Source: Rhinopithecus roxellana
Taxonomy: Eukaryota; Chordata; Mammalia; Primates; Cercopithecidae
DNA length: 64,000 nucleotides
NCBI RefSeq assembly: GCF_007565055.1
Contig: NC_044552.1
Coordinates: forward strand, 150,245,859-150,309,858
Direction of reading: 5' to 3'
The translations under genes were made by a program, and so were the position numbers. A model generated the notes under the pieces. It was not told where the DNA came from. It did not search any database and worked only from the letters and a program-made list of their open reading frames with translations. Positions 34,748 through 45,815 of this stretch are shown here, one piece after another (position 1 is the stretch's first letter; every line of letters starts with the position of its first letter).

Positions 34748-37698
34748 CTGCAAGAAGAGAAGGAAGTCAACTGTATTTGCAAAGTCTAATATTGTTGTCA
34801 TGTTATTTCAAACAAACAAAAAGTTATCTCAGGCATTACAGTTCTCACTTCTCAGGATTTCTTTTCAAAGAATTCTCCAAACTTATGTAACACAATTTAA
34901 CAAATTGGATACAGAAAATTCAAAATAAGAAATAAACGTATCAGTTTCTGGCATTAATTCCACCACATTCTTATTACATTAAATAAAGTCTTCTCTACCA
35001 CTGCTCTGGATTTTTGTTAATGATTCTGAGGAGCAACTGTATTAGCAAAAGGAAGCTCATCGAAGACACACGGGCCTTCCCTTCAGACCAGATCTTCTCC
35101 TGCAGCATTCTTGCTGCCCTTACGGCACACAACACGGTACAGGTTGAGGGCATAGCTAAATCACTGATGGAGGTTTTTAAATGTACAGTTCTCATGGCTC
35201 TCCCCAGACCTCCTGGATCAAAAGCCCTGGGGATGAGGCCTAAGCATGTGTCCTCTGAAAAATCTCCCCAAATAACTCTGTCCATTACTGATTAAGAATT
35301 ACAGTTAAAAGTGGTTAGCTCCCTGGAGTAGAACTGGCATAGAAGGAAGACTGGGTTTTGTGGCTTTTTTTTTTCTTTTTGTCATTTTATACCTTTATGA
35401 ACTGTTGGAATGTTTAATTTATATGAGCATGTGTTTCCACGACAGGGAAGGGGTGAGGAGGAGGAGGAAGCTGCTCTGCCAAAGCCCTCTAGTCCCAATA
35501 CATCTAGACATGTTTTCTCATTCTTCACCTACTGTATCCCAGATGAGGACAATGTCACTTCATTACCTTAACTAAAAATGAGGTATCCTGATTTCAGAGT
35601 TGACATATGAGAAAACGTGCCTTCCAGAGCCCGTGAATGATGATGTAACTGCAGAGCTTAGCGCCTGCACCACAGCCATGGCAGTCTGGTGTGGCAAGCA
35701 CATCACCCACCAAAGCTTAGGAAAAGGCCAAAACAGTAAGAGTCTCCCTGATCTGTTTTATGAGTGCCTTATAACTTTCAAACCCACTGATTCCATTACC
35801 TGTTAAAATCTCTAGTCACTGCGATTAGGAATGTAAGCTTCGAGAGCTTCACAGGTTAAACAGTTCGGAGAGTATGAGCGTGCACAGAGTTTCAGACTGC
35901 TACAATCTCTCAGCAGTGGTGCCACTAAACTCTCACAGACAAAATACTCCATAAAAATGCAGGTTCTGTTAGAACTGATGTTAATTTTAGGGTATACAAA
36001 GTTACATTCTAATGACAAAATTTTCTATTTCTGTAATACTCCGTAATCTGTGACACCGAGTGAAGGTAAGATGAGACTGAAGTACCTGAGAGACACTGAT
36101 GCCTAAAACCCATTACAAAATTGATTCATCATCTGTGCTGCTTCACATCGTGTTGAAACATTTATTTTCAACTCTAATTGTTCCAATAAAGTCCTGATCT
36201 GAACAAGACATTAAAATCATCTGGGGCTTTTCCTGGACATAGTTAGTTCCCTTCCCAACCTGCTGAGTCCAAATCCTCCAGTTTACTATTTTGTGTGTTT
36301 TAACCACCAAAGGCAGTTCTAATGAACCCCCTTGGTTAAGAAAAATGTGTCCCTCTTATCTACTCCCGGAGCACCCCATTTCTGTTATATTAATTGTACC
36401 ACTAACCGTATTTTATGACGATTTCCATCTACTTATCTCCCTTATCTCTGAGCTCCCTGGTGGCTAGGTTTAAAAAAAAAAAAATCTTTTTTACCCTGGC
36501 ACTGATCACTCCACATATGATCCATAGTTAGCAATCAATAAAGACTTGATGTGTCAGCAGTGAATCCTCATATAAAAATAAAGAAAACTGAATGCAATAC
36601 AGTCACAGAGAAATGACACAAATAAAGAAAGCAAAAGCAGTAAATAAGTAATCATGTGTGAAACAAGAACATTTCAATGCAAAGTTAAAAAACAGAACAT
36701 TAAATTATGTGTTTAGAGATGAAAGAAAAATCCCCATCCATAGTCTTCCAAATTCTGAATGGTTCTGACAGGTCTCCTATGAGACAATAAAGAGACATCA
36801 CACACCTTTCTACATCAACGGATTTCCAAACAGAGAAAGGGAGAAAAAGAAGCCGCTTTCTCCATCTCTCCCTTTTCCTCACCTCACTATGGTAATAGAA
36901 ATCTGTCAACAGATAGATTAGAAATAAACATCCTTCCTAGGCTCTCTTTTCTTATTACTTCACAGTAATAATAGGAAACCATAGTTAAAGCTGTTACAGA
37001 TTTTGAAGAACCTAAATGAGTGGCCACAGGATTTAGTGGATAAAGGGATGTTTGGTTTGAGCTGGGGAGAAAAGGGAGAGTGCAACAGCCCATTCCCTCT
37101 CCTCATTAGAAGGACAGTTATCTCACAGGGAGTAACGTACAAAACTGTTGCCAAAATCAAAAATCCCAAATTTTCTCCCCTTCCTCAAAGAGTATTCTAC
37201 AAATAGTCAATTTCTGCCCAAAGTGCCTGAGTCTCTTTCTTCTCCATAGATAATGACAACAAATCTGGAGCACCTTGAAGAGCAGGGACAAATCTAAGTA
37301 ACCCCACAACAGACAGTAACAGCACTGCTACCAGAAAGTTTTCCTAGTCTACAAATGAAGGGAGGCAGACTGGCTGAGCACCACCCAAGGAGTGCTTTGA
37401 AACGGCACGCTGTCTTTACTCCCCAGCATCCCTCCACAGCCAGTGCTGCTTTTGCTTTCAGTTCCTTCCCAGGGTGAACCTGGTAAAATAAAGACGCAAA
37501 ATAAGCTTCCAGTAAATGAAATGAGTTCTACATATGGAACACTTACTAGGTACAAATAAAATGACAGTACATCAAATTTCTTAAAATAGTTTATTTATAT
37601 CAACTAAAACTGATACATATTTGGTCATTCAACACTATTTTGCCCATGAGGTTCTGTTAGTGCTTTAGTTACAAAAGTAGTAGTAAGCATAGCATTAC
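34748..37698 (-). other. AFDN: AFDN intron, 2,951 nt
   Basis: Phase-1 intron. It contains a probable L2 3' end at about 36270-36560. No other repeat or exon was recognised. Confidence 0.82.
36270..36560 (+). repeat. L2 LINE 3' end
   Basis: atctctgagctccctggtgg then ccatagttagcaatcaataaagacttgatg fit the sense L2 tail (tgagctcc...gctcaataaat...ttga). Confidence 0.55.
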
Positions 37699-37743
37699 CT
37701 TCATAAGTGTGATAGTTGTAGTAGGCAAAGTGATTCCTTCTCC
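37699..37743 (-). CDS. AFDN: AFDN exon: 45-nt exon between RA2 and FHA
   Basis: Very short exon of 45 nt. It codes RRNHFAYYNYHTYE (about residues 394-407) and shares Gly393 and Asp408 with its neighbours. The acceptor is ATCCCAG/GGAGAA and the donor TGAAG/GTAATG. It is rich in Tyr and His, with no known motif. Its length is a multiple of three and both introns have the same phase, so skipping would give an in-frame protein. Confidence 0.94.
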
Positions 37744-38339
37744 CTGGGATTAAGACACATGCCAGGACCCAGGTGAAGGCAGCATCAGCAGGACAGAGAC
37801 CATGCAGAACACGCGGAATAGGGAAGGAGGAGAAGAGACGCAGAGGGTGAACTTCAGTGAGACACATTTCAAAGGAAGAAAAGGTACACTTCACCCATCA
37901 GCTTTTGTGAGGACAAGACTATACTAGTGCCCCAGTCAGTGTTTTAGAAACCAATGCAGACTGTTAAGGGAAACCACAGGACAACAGGTGAGTCACCAAG
38001 CAGCAGGACAGCAACAGTGAGTTAATCATATAAAGGGCTACCACCCCACTGGGCTGATTTCTTCTGTTTAAAGAACACATTCAAATCCAAAGCAAAGAAC
38101 GAAATAACATATTTGCTCCCCATTCCTCCAAAAGACAATGTTGAGCTCATGACCACATCTCAAAAACTCCTAACCACACCCAGCAGAACCTCAGCATTGA
38201 GGATATAATGCTTGGCTGACAATGTGCCCAGGGGAAATACAGTACTTATCCATTCATAACAAATCATTATGGATGAATATTATTTTCTCATAAATGGCAA
38301 AGAGGTCAATTTCATTCAGCATGCTGACTAAACGACATC

Positions 38340-38470
38340 ATGACTTAGTGAAAGAACATGGCTTTGGTGCAGGGAAGACCCTGGCCTTGCATTCAGGCTT
38401 GCCACTAACCCCTAGGTCACCCTCAAAATAGTGGTACCAGACCTGAACTTCAGACATTTGTGGAACAAGT
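38340..38470 (+). repeat. MIR-like SINE fragment
   Basis: acatggctttggtgcagg, accctggccttgcattcagg and ttgccactaacccctaggtcacc follow the sense MIR order weakly. Confidence 0.45.
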
Positions 38471-38499
38471 TAAGCTATCCCATAAGCACAGGGCTCACG

Positions 38500-38640
38500 A
38501 GAAGTCGGGACTAGAGGCAGAGTCACTTGTCACATGGCACTGTGTGTGATTCCCTCCCGCTGTGTGAATTACCTGAAGGCAGGAACCAACTTAATCCTTT
38601 TGTATCCATTGCTTTGCCTAAAGTAGAAGGGTTAATGAAT
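38500..38640 (+). repeat. L2 LINE 3' end
   Basis: attacctgaaggcaggaacc, ttttgtatccattgctttgcc and gggttaatgaatgctga match the L2 tail pattern. Confidence 0.5.
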
Positions 38641-40502
38641 GCTGACTGAAGGCAGCAGAGAGCCATGAGGAATGCAGTGTACTAATAACCATGTAACAAA
38701 TGCTGTTGCCAGTATTTGGTGAAAAGTAGTACAGAACTGTGATCTACTCCATACCTACAAAAAAATATTCTATATATTTGATTACCTGAGAGACTATACG
38801 TATGAAAGCAGTCGAAATAACAATTCTCACTAGAAGAGAACTTCCCAAGGTGAAGGGCTTTGATGTGTTTTGGTGCTCTGCCTCCAAGGCCCAGAACGCA
38901 GTCTGACACACAACAAGTGTCAGTAACTATTCATCAAATGCACGAGCCAGTGAGTGAATTCTCATCCAGTTTCTGCTATCTACCAAATCAACTGTCCATT
39001 ACTCATTTGAAAATTATTCTGTCAGCTGCTATTTATCAATTTATCTAAGGACTTAACACTCTTAAATCCTCAAAAATTTGGATTTGGAGAACAATCATTA
39101 GTTTCTAGAATTTAATATAAAAATTTAAAGGGCAGACCCAATACCCAAAAAAGAGCCTAAAAATTTTTAAGTTCAAAAACGAATGGCTGCTTCACAGTTG
39201 CCATTCATTATCTCAGATAACCAAACACCAATGCTCGCACACACATTATAGACACACAACAATAACTGGATGTGTTTCCAAACTACAGTGAGATAATTTA
39301 AATAAACTTTCCACCCAGAAAACTGAGGTTAGCAACACCAAATATTCCTCACAAATAGCTAATCAATTAATTTTTTTAAAGTCCTGAAGCATAAGTAAGT
39401 ATAAAAGCTACTACCTAAAGCCACACTGCCACTAACTGTGGCATCAAAATGATACCATCACCTCCTGTATTTATATAACCTACTCTACCATGAGACTGCT
39501 GGACAACAAATATCGTATCTAATCATTAGTTAATTAAAATAACCTAACTGTAAGAAACTAAAGAAATCTTGCAAATAAAAATAAACTCTCAATCAAAGAA
39601 TAAAAAATGTAATTCACGTTCATGGAGCCATATATCATACACATAACTGGTTCAATTTTCTGCTAATTTGTGATTACTAAATTGGGCTTTCTTTCAATGC
39701 AGCTTGGGATGCGGGTGCAACACTCTGATCTTCACAGTATTGTATAATGCAAGTCACATAACAGCATTTAATAATGAAATAAGAAATGAAGTAATGTTAA
39801 CTGAATGATAAATGTCATGTACAGCATACATATGTGCAATATACACTCTACGTGGCAATGTGTGTGTAAAAAGACTTTCTTAAGAACGCCTATATATTTC
39901 TCTACTCAATGGCTAACTTGAAACAACAGCTTTGGCGTATTAGAGTTCTACAAACAAAACACTTAAGAGTGACTTGTAAAAATAAATGTAGTCTGTTATT
40001 TTAAAATCAAACAGCCTTCCTCTTACTAAGATGGGTTTCTTAGATATACAATTTAAAGATATTCTTTTTAGATATTGTCCATGCATCAGAAACAACAGTT
40101 AGACACACAGACACACACACCTTTATGAAATCTGCTCCTAAAAGGGGTAAATATCACTTTGTCAATGTTAGTAGATTAACTATTTTACTAAAGTTATCTT
40201 GGGAAAAAAAATTAAGGGATTAAAATAATTTAAAATTGTCTATACAGTAGTTAAATTTTGTTTCTTAATACTCATTTTTGTCCATGTGAACCATTTTTAT
40301 GTAAATATATACATATTTTATAACCTTAAGTTTTTAAAGAAATAAATGTTATCTTATGAGAGTTACCTTTTTTAAAAAAAATAATGGCTAAAAATGTTAA
40401 GTCAGCCAACAGAAGACTACCTGAAGATGCATTAGAAAGTACAAAGATTTAAAGCTAAAAATGCACATTAATAATATATGCTGGTGTGACCATCTTTCTC
40501 AC

Positions 40503-40670
40503 CTGGGCTTAACTCTACTAAATAGGGCAGCTTCTCTGGAGGAAGGGCGGAGCCATAGCCAGACCCGTCAGCTCTCTCCTTTCCCTTGGGTGTCTTGCCT
40601 TCCAAATGTTTCTTGGTTTTCTTTGGGATGTGGTCTGGTGGCCTCCTCTTCAACTGAAAGACTAAAATCC
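40503..40670 (-). CDS. AFDN: AFDN exon: end of RA2 domain and basic linker
   Basis: Exon of 168 nt, about residues 338-392, with Gly337 and Gly393 split at its ends. It reads ILVFQLKRRPPDHIPKKTKK, then a basic segment (HLEGKTPKGKERADGSGYGS), then ALPPEKLPYLVELSP. ILVFQLKR is the last strand of the second Ras-association domain. The rest is a lysine-rich linker to FHA. The acceptor is TTCTAG/GGATTT and the donor CCCAG/GTGAGA. The exon is in-frame for skipping. Confidence 0.96.
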
Positions 40671-42208
40671 CTAGAACAGCAGCATGGGAAATCATCAGGC
40701 AGACTCAGGTTGGTCAGGATGGCCAGCTGACTGGCAGTCAACTGTGCAAAGCTTTCTCAAGAAGATGCATGTAATTTAGCAACATCTGCCAAGGAATCAC
40801 TGAGTAAAGCTTACCCAATTTATACTTTTACTCAACAGAGGAAATATTAGCCTCTTGGTGTGTTTGAAAAGCTCTAGCAAGCAATTTCCAAAGAGTATTC
40901 TAAATTAACAGCTACCTAAAGACATCATAAGCTTGAAAAACAACACATCAGTTTAAGAATAAATGCTTACATTAGTAAACAACTCTATGATCGGTAAATA
41001 CATTCATATATATAAAAACCACATTCACACACAAATACACATATGAAAATGTACTTTTAGGGTGGTAAGTACACCAAAATCTCAGAAATCACCACAAAAA
41101 ACACTTATTCATGTAACCAAATACCACCTGTTCCCACAAAAGCCTACTGAAATAAAACAACAATTCTATTACTAACAAAATAAGTATGTGTATTTTTAGT
41201 TGACCTGATTATTAAATTCAACTTAAAGAATTAAAGCAATTTGCCTTTAATAAAATTTTAACTTTATACTGTTTTTAAAAAGTACTAACCAAGTGTTTTA
41301 AGGAGGATAGAAATTTGCTTGCTGAGAAAGTTTTTTTAGTGTTTTAAAACTACCAATCTACATTCCATATTGACACGATTAAATGGCAATATATTTTTAT
41401 CTCGTTATTAATGCAAGGCCCTCTACAGAGTTAACAGTTAACTTACGACGTGAATTTGAAAGAAAACCATATTTTCTTAAAAACACAGCTTTAAACTTTG
41501 ACTGCTTTGAAATAATTAGGGAAAATTGTTTCAGTAGTGCTAAGTGTGTATTCATTATCTGGAATGACTAAATCACTGGACAATCTATAGGGTTACAGAA
41601 GTCATTTTCTCTATTATAACAAATTTGTTCAAACATCACACAGTTAATGTGGTCAGCATGAAATGTGTTATCTACTACTGGTAGATACCAATAACCTTCC
41701 GCTTCTTGCTGTAGTGCTAATATTCTAGTTTCTCCATAAGATGTGTGATTTACCTGCAGTATCACCATTTGTTCAGTATCTAACACATGAGACTCAGATA
41801 AGCTAAGTATGGTCTTAGGGACAACAGCATCACTTAAGAATCATCAAGCAAGTAAATGAAGGAGGCAGAAAGCTCTACAGCAAAAAGCCATCCACATGGA
41901 GAAACCCCGTCTCTACTAAAAATACAAAATTAGCCAGGCATGGGGGCGGGCGCCTGTAATCCCAGCTACTTGGGAGGCTGAGGCAGGAGAATTGCTTGAA
42001 CCCGGGAGGTGGAGGTTGCAGTGAGCCGAGATCGCGCCATTAGACTCCAGCCTGGGTAACAAGAGCAAGACTCTGTCTCAACAGCAACAACAACAACAAG
42101 GCCATCCAAAAATATTTATGTACACATCTCCTACATCATGCGGTAAGGTGAACACCTGGTATATCGTGTAGGAATCTGGTGTAAGTAATCCTTTAATAAG
42201 GTTACTAC
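40671..42208 (-). other. AFDN: AFDN intron, 1,538 nt
   Basis: Phase-1 intron with a 5'-truncated Alu at 41895-42100, close to the donor of the exon upstream in the gene. The rest is unassigned. Confidence 0.85.
41895..42100 (+). mobile_element. 5'-truncated Alu with target-site duplication
   Basis: Begins at ggagaaaccccgtctctact, so the first part of Alu is absent, and ends in a CAA-rich tail. The flank gccatcca occurs both before and after (about 41887-41894 and 42101-42108), which indicates truncation at integration rather than later loss. Confidence 0.9.
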
Positions 42209-42320
42209 CTTTGTCACTTGGCCATTCCCTGAAGATTTGTAAAGGACACTCATCATCATCAAGAATAATTTCTTTAGCACCCTTTTCATCAGAATGCTGG
42301 GCTCCAGGAGGAAGCATAAC
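42209..42320 (-). CDS. AFDN: AFDN exon: middle of RA2 domain
   Basis: Exon of 112 nt, about residues 300-336 plus one base of Gly337. It reads VMLPPGAQHSDEKGAKEIIL then DDDECPLQIFREWPSDK. ECPLQIFREWP is typical of the ubiquitin-like RA fold (family knowledge). The second RA domain binds Rap1/Ras-type GTPases more weakly than RA1 in published work on the family. The acceptor is TTTTTTTAG/GTTATG and the donor CAAAG/GTAGTA. A truncated Alu ends about 110 bases beyond the donor. Confidence 0.96.
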
Positions 42321-43369
42321 CTAAAAAAACAAAAATAATTAACTGTGAATGTGCCAAAGTAACTAGGTTGGTAACTACTTAAAAGAATACACTTACTGCT
42401 TTTGAATGAATAAAATGTCACTGTAGAATTATATTAATCAAGCACTAGAAACAATTCTCACTCATCATCTAAATAATCATCAATAAAAGTGAAAAGTAAT
42501 AGTCTACAATAGAAAGCTAAGCCAGCTGATTTGGCTGCTTTTAATCACCTGGTCCCTAAAAAGAGCTAGACTGAATATTTTTTTTTTTTTTACAACCTTT
42601 CATATGGAAAGGCAGTATGTAATGGTTAACTTCTGCATAATTTCTTCACTATTGCAAATTTCAATCTCTCTAGTCCTTAAACCACCTTTTCACATTCAAA
42701 CAATTGTTTTTATAAAGTGGGTTCATACAATATGTGATCTCTTAGGATAACCACCACACAACAAGCCAGAATAGTTTTCATTTTCTTGTAAATAATCTCT
42801 TTATGATAAAATTTTAATCAGACCATTTAGATATATTACAGGGCAAGTAGTCATTCATTCAACAAATGCTTTTAACCACCTGCTTCAATATACTGTATTC
42901 ACTGAACTCTTAAAAATTCATAATGCTGTATTACTTTTTTATTATGTTTTTACTAGAGCCAAACAGTTTTTTTAATCATCTAAGAAAGCCCCCAAAACAC
43001 TGTAATATGGAGGAGAGTGGGAGATGACGGTTGTCCAGTATTCTTCTAGACTTCGGGCTGGTGCTTCATCTTCACTCTAACAGCCTGCTAACACGAACCA
43101 AAACAGGATTAGAGAGAATAAGAAAAGAAGGCCAAGTCACTGGCATGTGAACATTACTTGCAACCTGTAATTAATGTAATGATGTTATCTTAACAGACCT
43201 CACCACCCAAATGTATCCTCACGCTCACATACCAAATGGGTTAGACTCTTTTACAGAACCCCGTAATTTCTCTCTACACTGCTTCAATTACCTTAAAAAG
43301 ACAAATAGACTATAACATACCTTATCATAAATTAATCTTTCTTCATAGTGTTTCATATTAAATTCAGTA

Positions 43370-43690
43370 TCTTGGCTCAGAACACATACTACTTCAGGAT
43401 CTGACCTTCACTCATCTCTTTAGTCTCCATCGTTATCAAACATTTAGAGCCAAGTCACATGGAACCAGAATTGTCACACTCGGTGACATATATCATGCTT
43501 CCATGACCCCTCCTGCCCCAACTTTCAGGTCTAATAACATTCATTCATCCTTCAGCTTAAGTACAACTTCTCTAGAAAGCATTCAATGATTTTCATTCTA
43601 ATAGAAAAGCTCCCTGTTTTTCTATTTCTATTTCTTAGTCTTTCTGTCTCCCTTTATTATAAACTCTAAGGGCAGCTTCTTCTTATCCCA
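43370..43690 (+). repeat. L2 LINE fragment
   Basis: tcagcttaagtacaacttctctagaaagcattcaatgatt and tttattataaactctaaggg-type text follow the L2 3' region in order. Confidence 0.55.
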
Positions 43691-43789
43691 GGATAATACT
43701 AACAAGGAGAAAATTTATTGAATAATTAAACAGATAAAATAATGAATAAAGAATATGAAAACAGCTACAATTTATAAAATGGCGAGCTG

Positions 43790-44095
43790 GGCCAGGCGCA
43801 GCGGCTCATGCTTATAATCCTAGCACTTTGGGAGGCCGAGGCGGGTGGACTGCCTGAGCTCAGGGGTTCGAGACGAGCCTGGGCAACACAGTGAAACCTC
43901 GTCTCTACTAAAAAATACAAAAAATTAGCCAGGGATGGCAGCGTGCGCTTGTAGTCCCTCAGCTGTTCAGAAGGCTGAGGCAGGAGAATGGCTTGAACCC
44001 AAGAGGCGGAAGTTGCAGTGCGCCGAGATCATGCCATTGCACTCCAGCCTGGGTGACAGAGCGAGACTCCATCTCCAAAAATAAAAATAAAAAAA
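43790..44095 (+). mobile_element. Full-length Alu with target-site duplication
   Basis: Starts GGCCAGGCGCAGCGGCTC; the flanks aatggcgagctg and aaaggcgagctg are the target duplication. The tail is ataaaaataaaaaaa. Confidence 0.92.
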
Positions 44096-44232
44096 TGAAA
44101 AGGCGAGCTGAGAAGATAAAGAATTTCAAGGCAAAACAATAATTACCTCCTGATTTGTACTGCCTAATCTTGTAGAAGAAAACTGGTTAGGAAATAATAG
44201 AACAGAAAACCAAAACCAGAAGAAACACTCAA

Positions 44233-44332
44233 AGGAAATTATCAAATGATTTCACAAGGGACTGTCAGTAAAATCCCAAGATAGGAAATTATCAAATGAT
44301 TTCATAAGGGACTGTCAATAAAATCCCAAGAT
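44233..44332. repeat. 50-bp tandem duplication
   Basis: Copies at 44233-44282 and 44283-44332 begin aggaaattatcaaatgattt and differ at two positions (c/t and g/a). Confidence 0.92.
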
Positions 44333-44557
44333 AGGCTTTTATAACTGGAAAACCCCGATTAAGGTGCTCCTTCACTTTCTCATTCTCATCAGTAAAAATG
44401 AGCCAAAAATTACTGAAAGGAAACAGATGTTACAAAGTTTATCAGATGCAATTTTATAGAACAGTTTATTATTAAATAGACTTATATACACTAATCAACA
44501 TAAACATTCCCTTGGCAAATACTGGAGCAACACTATGTATCAGATGCAACACTAGAC

Positions 44558-44750
44558 TTTTTTTTTTTTTAATAGAGCCTCGCTCTGTCACCCAGGCTGG
44601 AGTGCAGTGGTGTGATCTTGGCTCACCGCAACCTCTGCCTCCCGGGGGTTCAAGTGATTCTCCTGCCTCAGCCTCCCAAGTAGCTGAGATGACAGGTGCC
44701 CGCCACCATGCCCAGTTAATTTTTGTATTTTTAGTAGAGACGGGGTTTCA
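44558..44750 (-). mobile_element. Partial Alu, opposed to the one at 43790
   Basis: T tail, then gcctcgctctgtcacccagg; it ends at gagacggggtttca. The Alu 5' half is missing. Confidence 0.92.
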
Positions 44751-45119
44751 AGTTTCTGCCCTCAATGTTCACACAACAGATGAGGGACACAGATCAGAAA
44801 GCATCAGGCCTCTGTTCAGTAGTACAGACCCTATGTACATTGCTGTTTTACTAATAGTATTCTGACTTAGGAAACATTGTACAGCAGTTGCTAATCAATT
44901 GTAAGTATAAGGAACACTTAAAAAACCCATCATATCCATGGACTTAATTATTCTATACGTAAATTATGTGTCCTATATATACAATCATGCTTGCTACATA
45001 GTTCTTGTGAACAGATAAGTGATTATCGTATAAGGCCCAGGATTATAACAGAGCTCTCCTGTACTTCAAGTAACTGTCAGGGCAACACACCACAACGTCC
45101 TCTAGCTCAGGTATTTTTT

Positions 45120-45281
45120 CTTCAGAGACAATGTACAATTACCTTGACTGTACAATCTTATAACCTTACCCCATCAACAGCCCACAAAATATGGCAGAAC
45201 TTCTCCTTCAGAGAGAATGCACAATTACCTTGACTAAACAACCTCACCCCATCAACGCCCCACAGAGTATGGAAGAACTCT
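45120..45281. repeat. Diverged tandem duplication, about 76-85 bp
   Basis: Copies at about 45120-45204 and 45206-45281 share cttcagaga-aatg-acaatt, accttgact, accccatcaac and cccacag/aaa-tatgg. Small indels separate them. Confidence 0.8.
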
Positions 45282-45815
45282 AGTTCATGACAGTGTTTCT
45301 TTATCTATGGATTCTCATTTAGAAGTATAAATTTTAAAATCTCACTTCTGAGACAACCATTTTCCTTCAATTTTATCAATATTATTTCTTGCTTCCTACT
45401 AAATAAAGGCCAAAGAAATAAAAAGGTGCATCAAATTACCAAATACCCATGCTCATCTATCTTCTCCCTTCCCCACAACGAAATGAGCTTGGCTGTATTT
45501 CTTTCTGATTCTGAATAACACAAGTTCACTGTAAAAAAAATACAAATACAGAAAAAGCACAAGAAAAAAAAACTACTGTGAGATAACTATATTTTTGTGA
45601 CCATACTTTCAATAATTATCTTTATGCATTTATTTTATGCAATTCAGATCTTAATCATTTAACACATTTTAAAAGCCTTTGCCTCCCTCTTTCCCTCACT
45701 CAGTTTGAAAGAGAGTATCTTTTCTATGCATTTACCTTTCTCTTTGCTCATGTAAACATATCCACAGCACTGTGTTATCTGGTTTTGTTATGATGACCGG
45801 GTATTGGTAAATGTA

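Larger units (their letters stand above)
37744..40502 (-). other. AFDN: AFDN intron, 2,759 nt
   Basis: Phase-1 intron with a MIR-like stretch (38340-38470), an L2 3' end (38500-38640) and otherwise unassigned AT-rich sequence. Confidence 0.82.
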
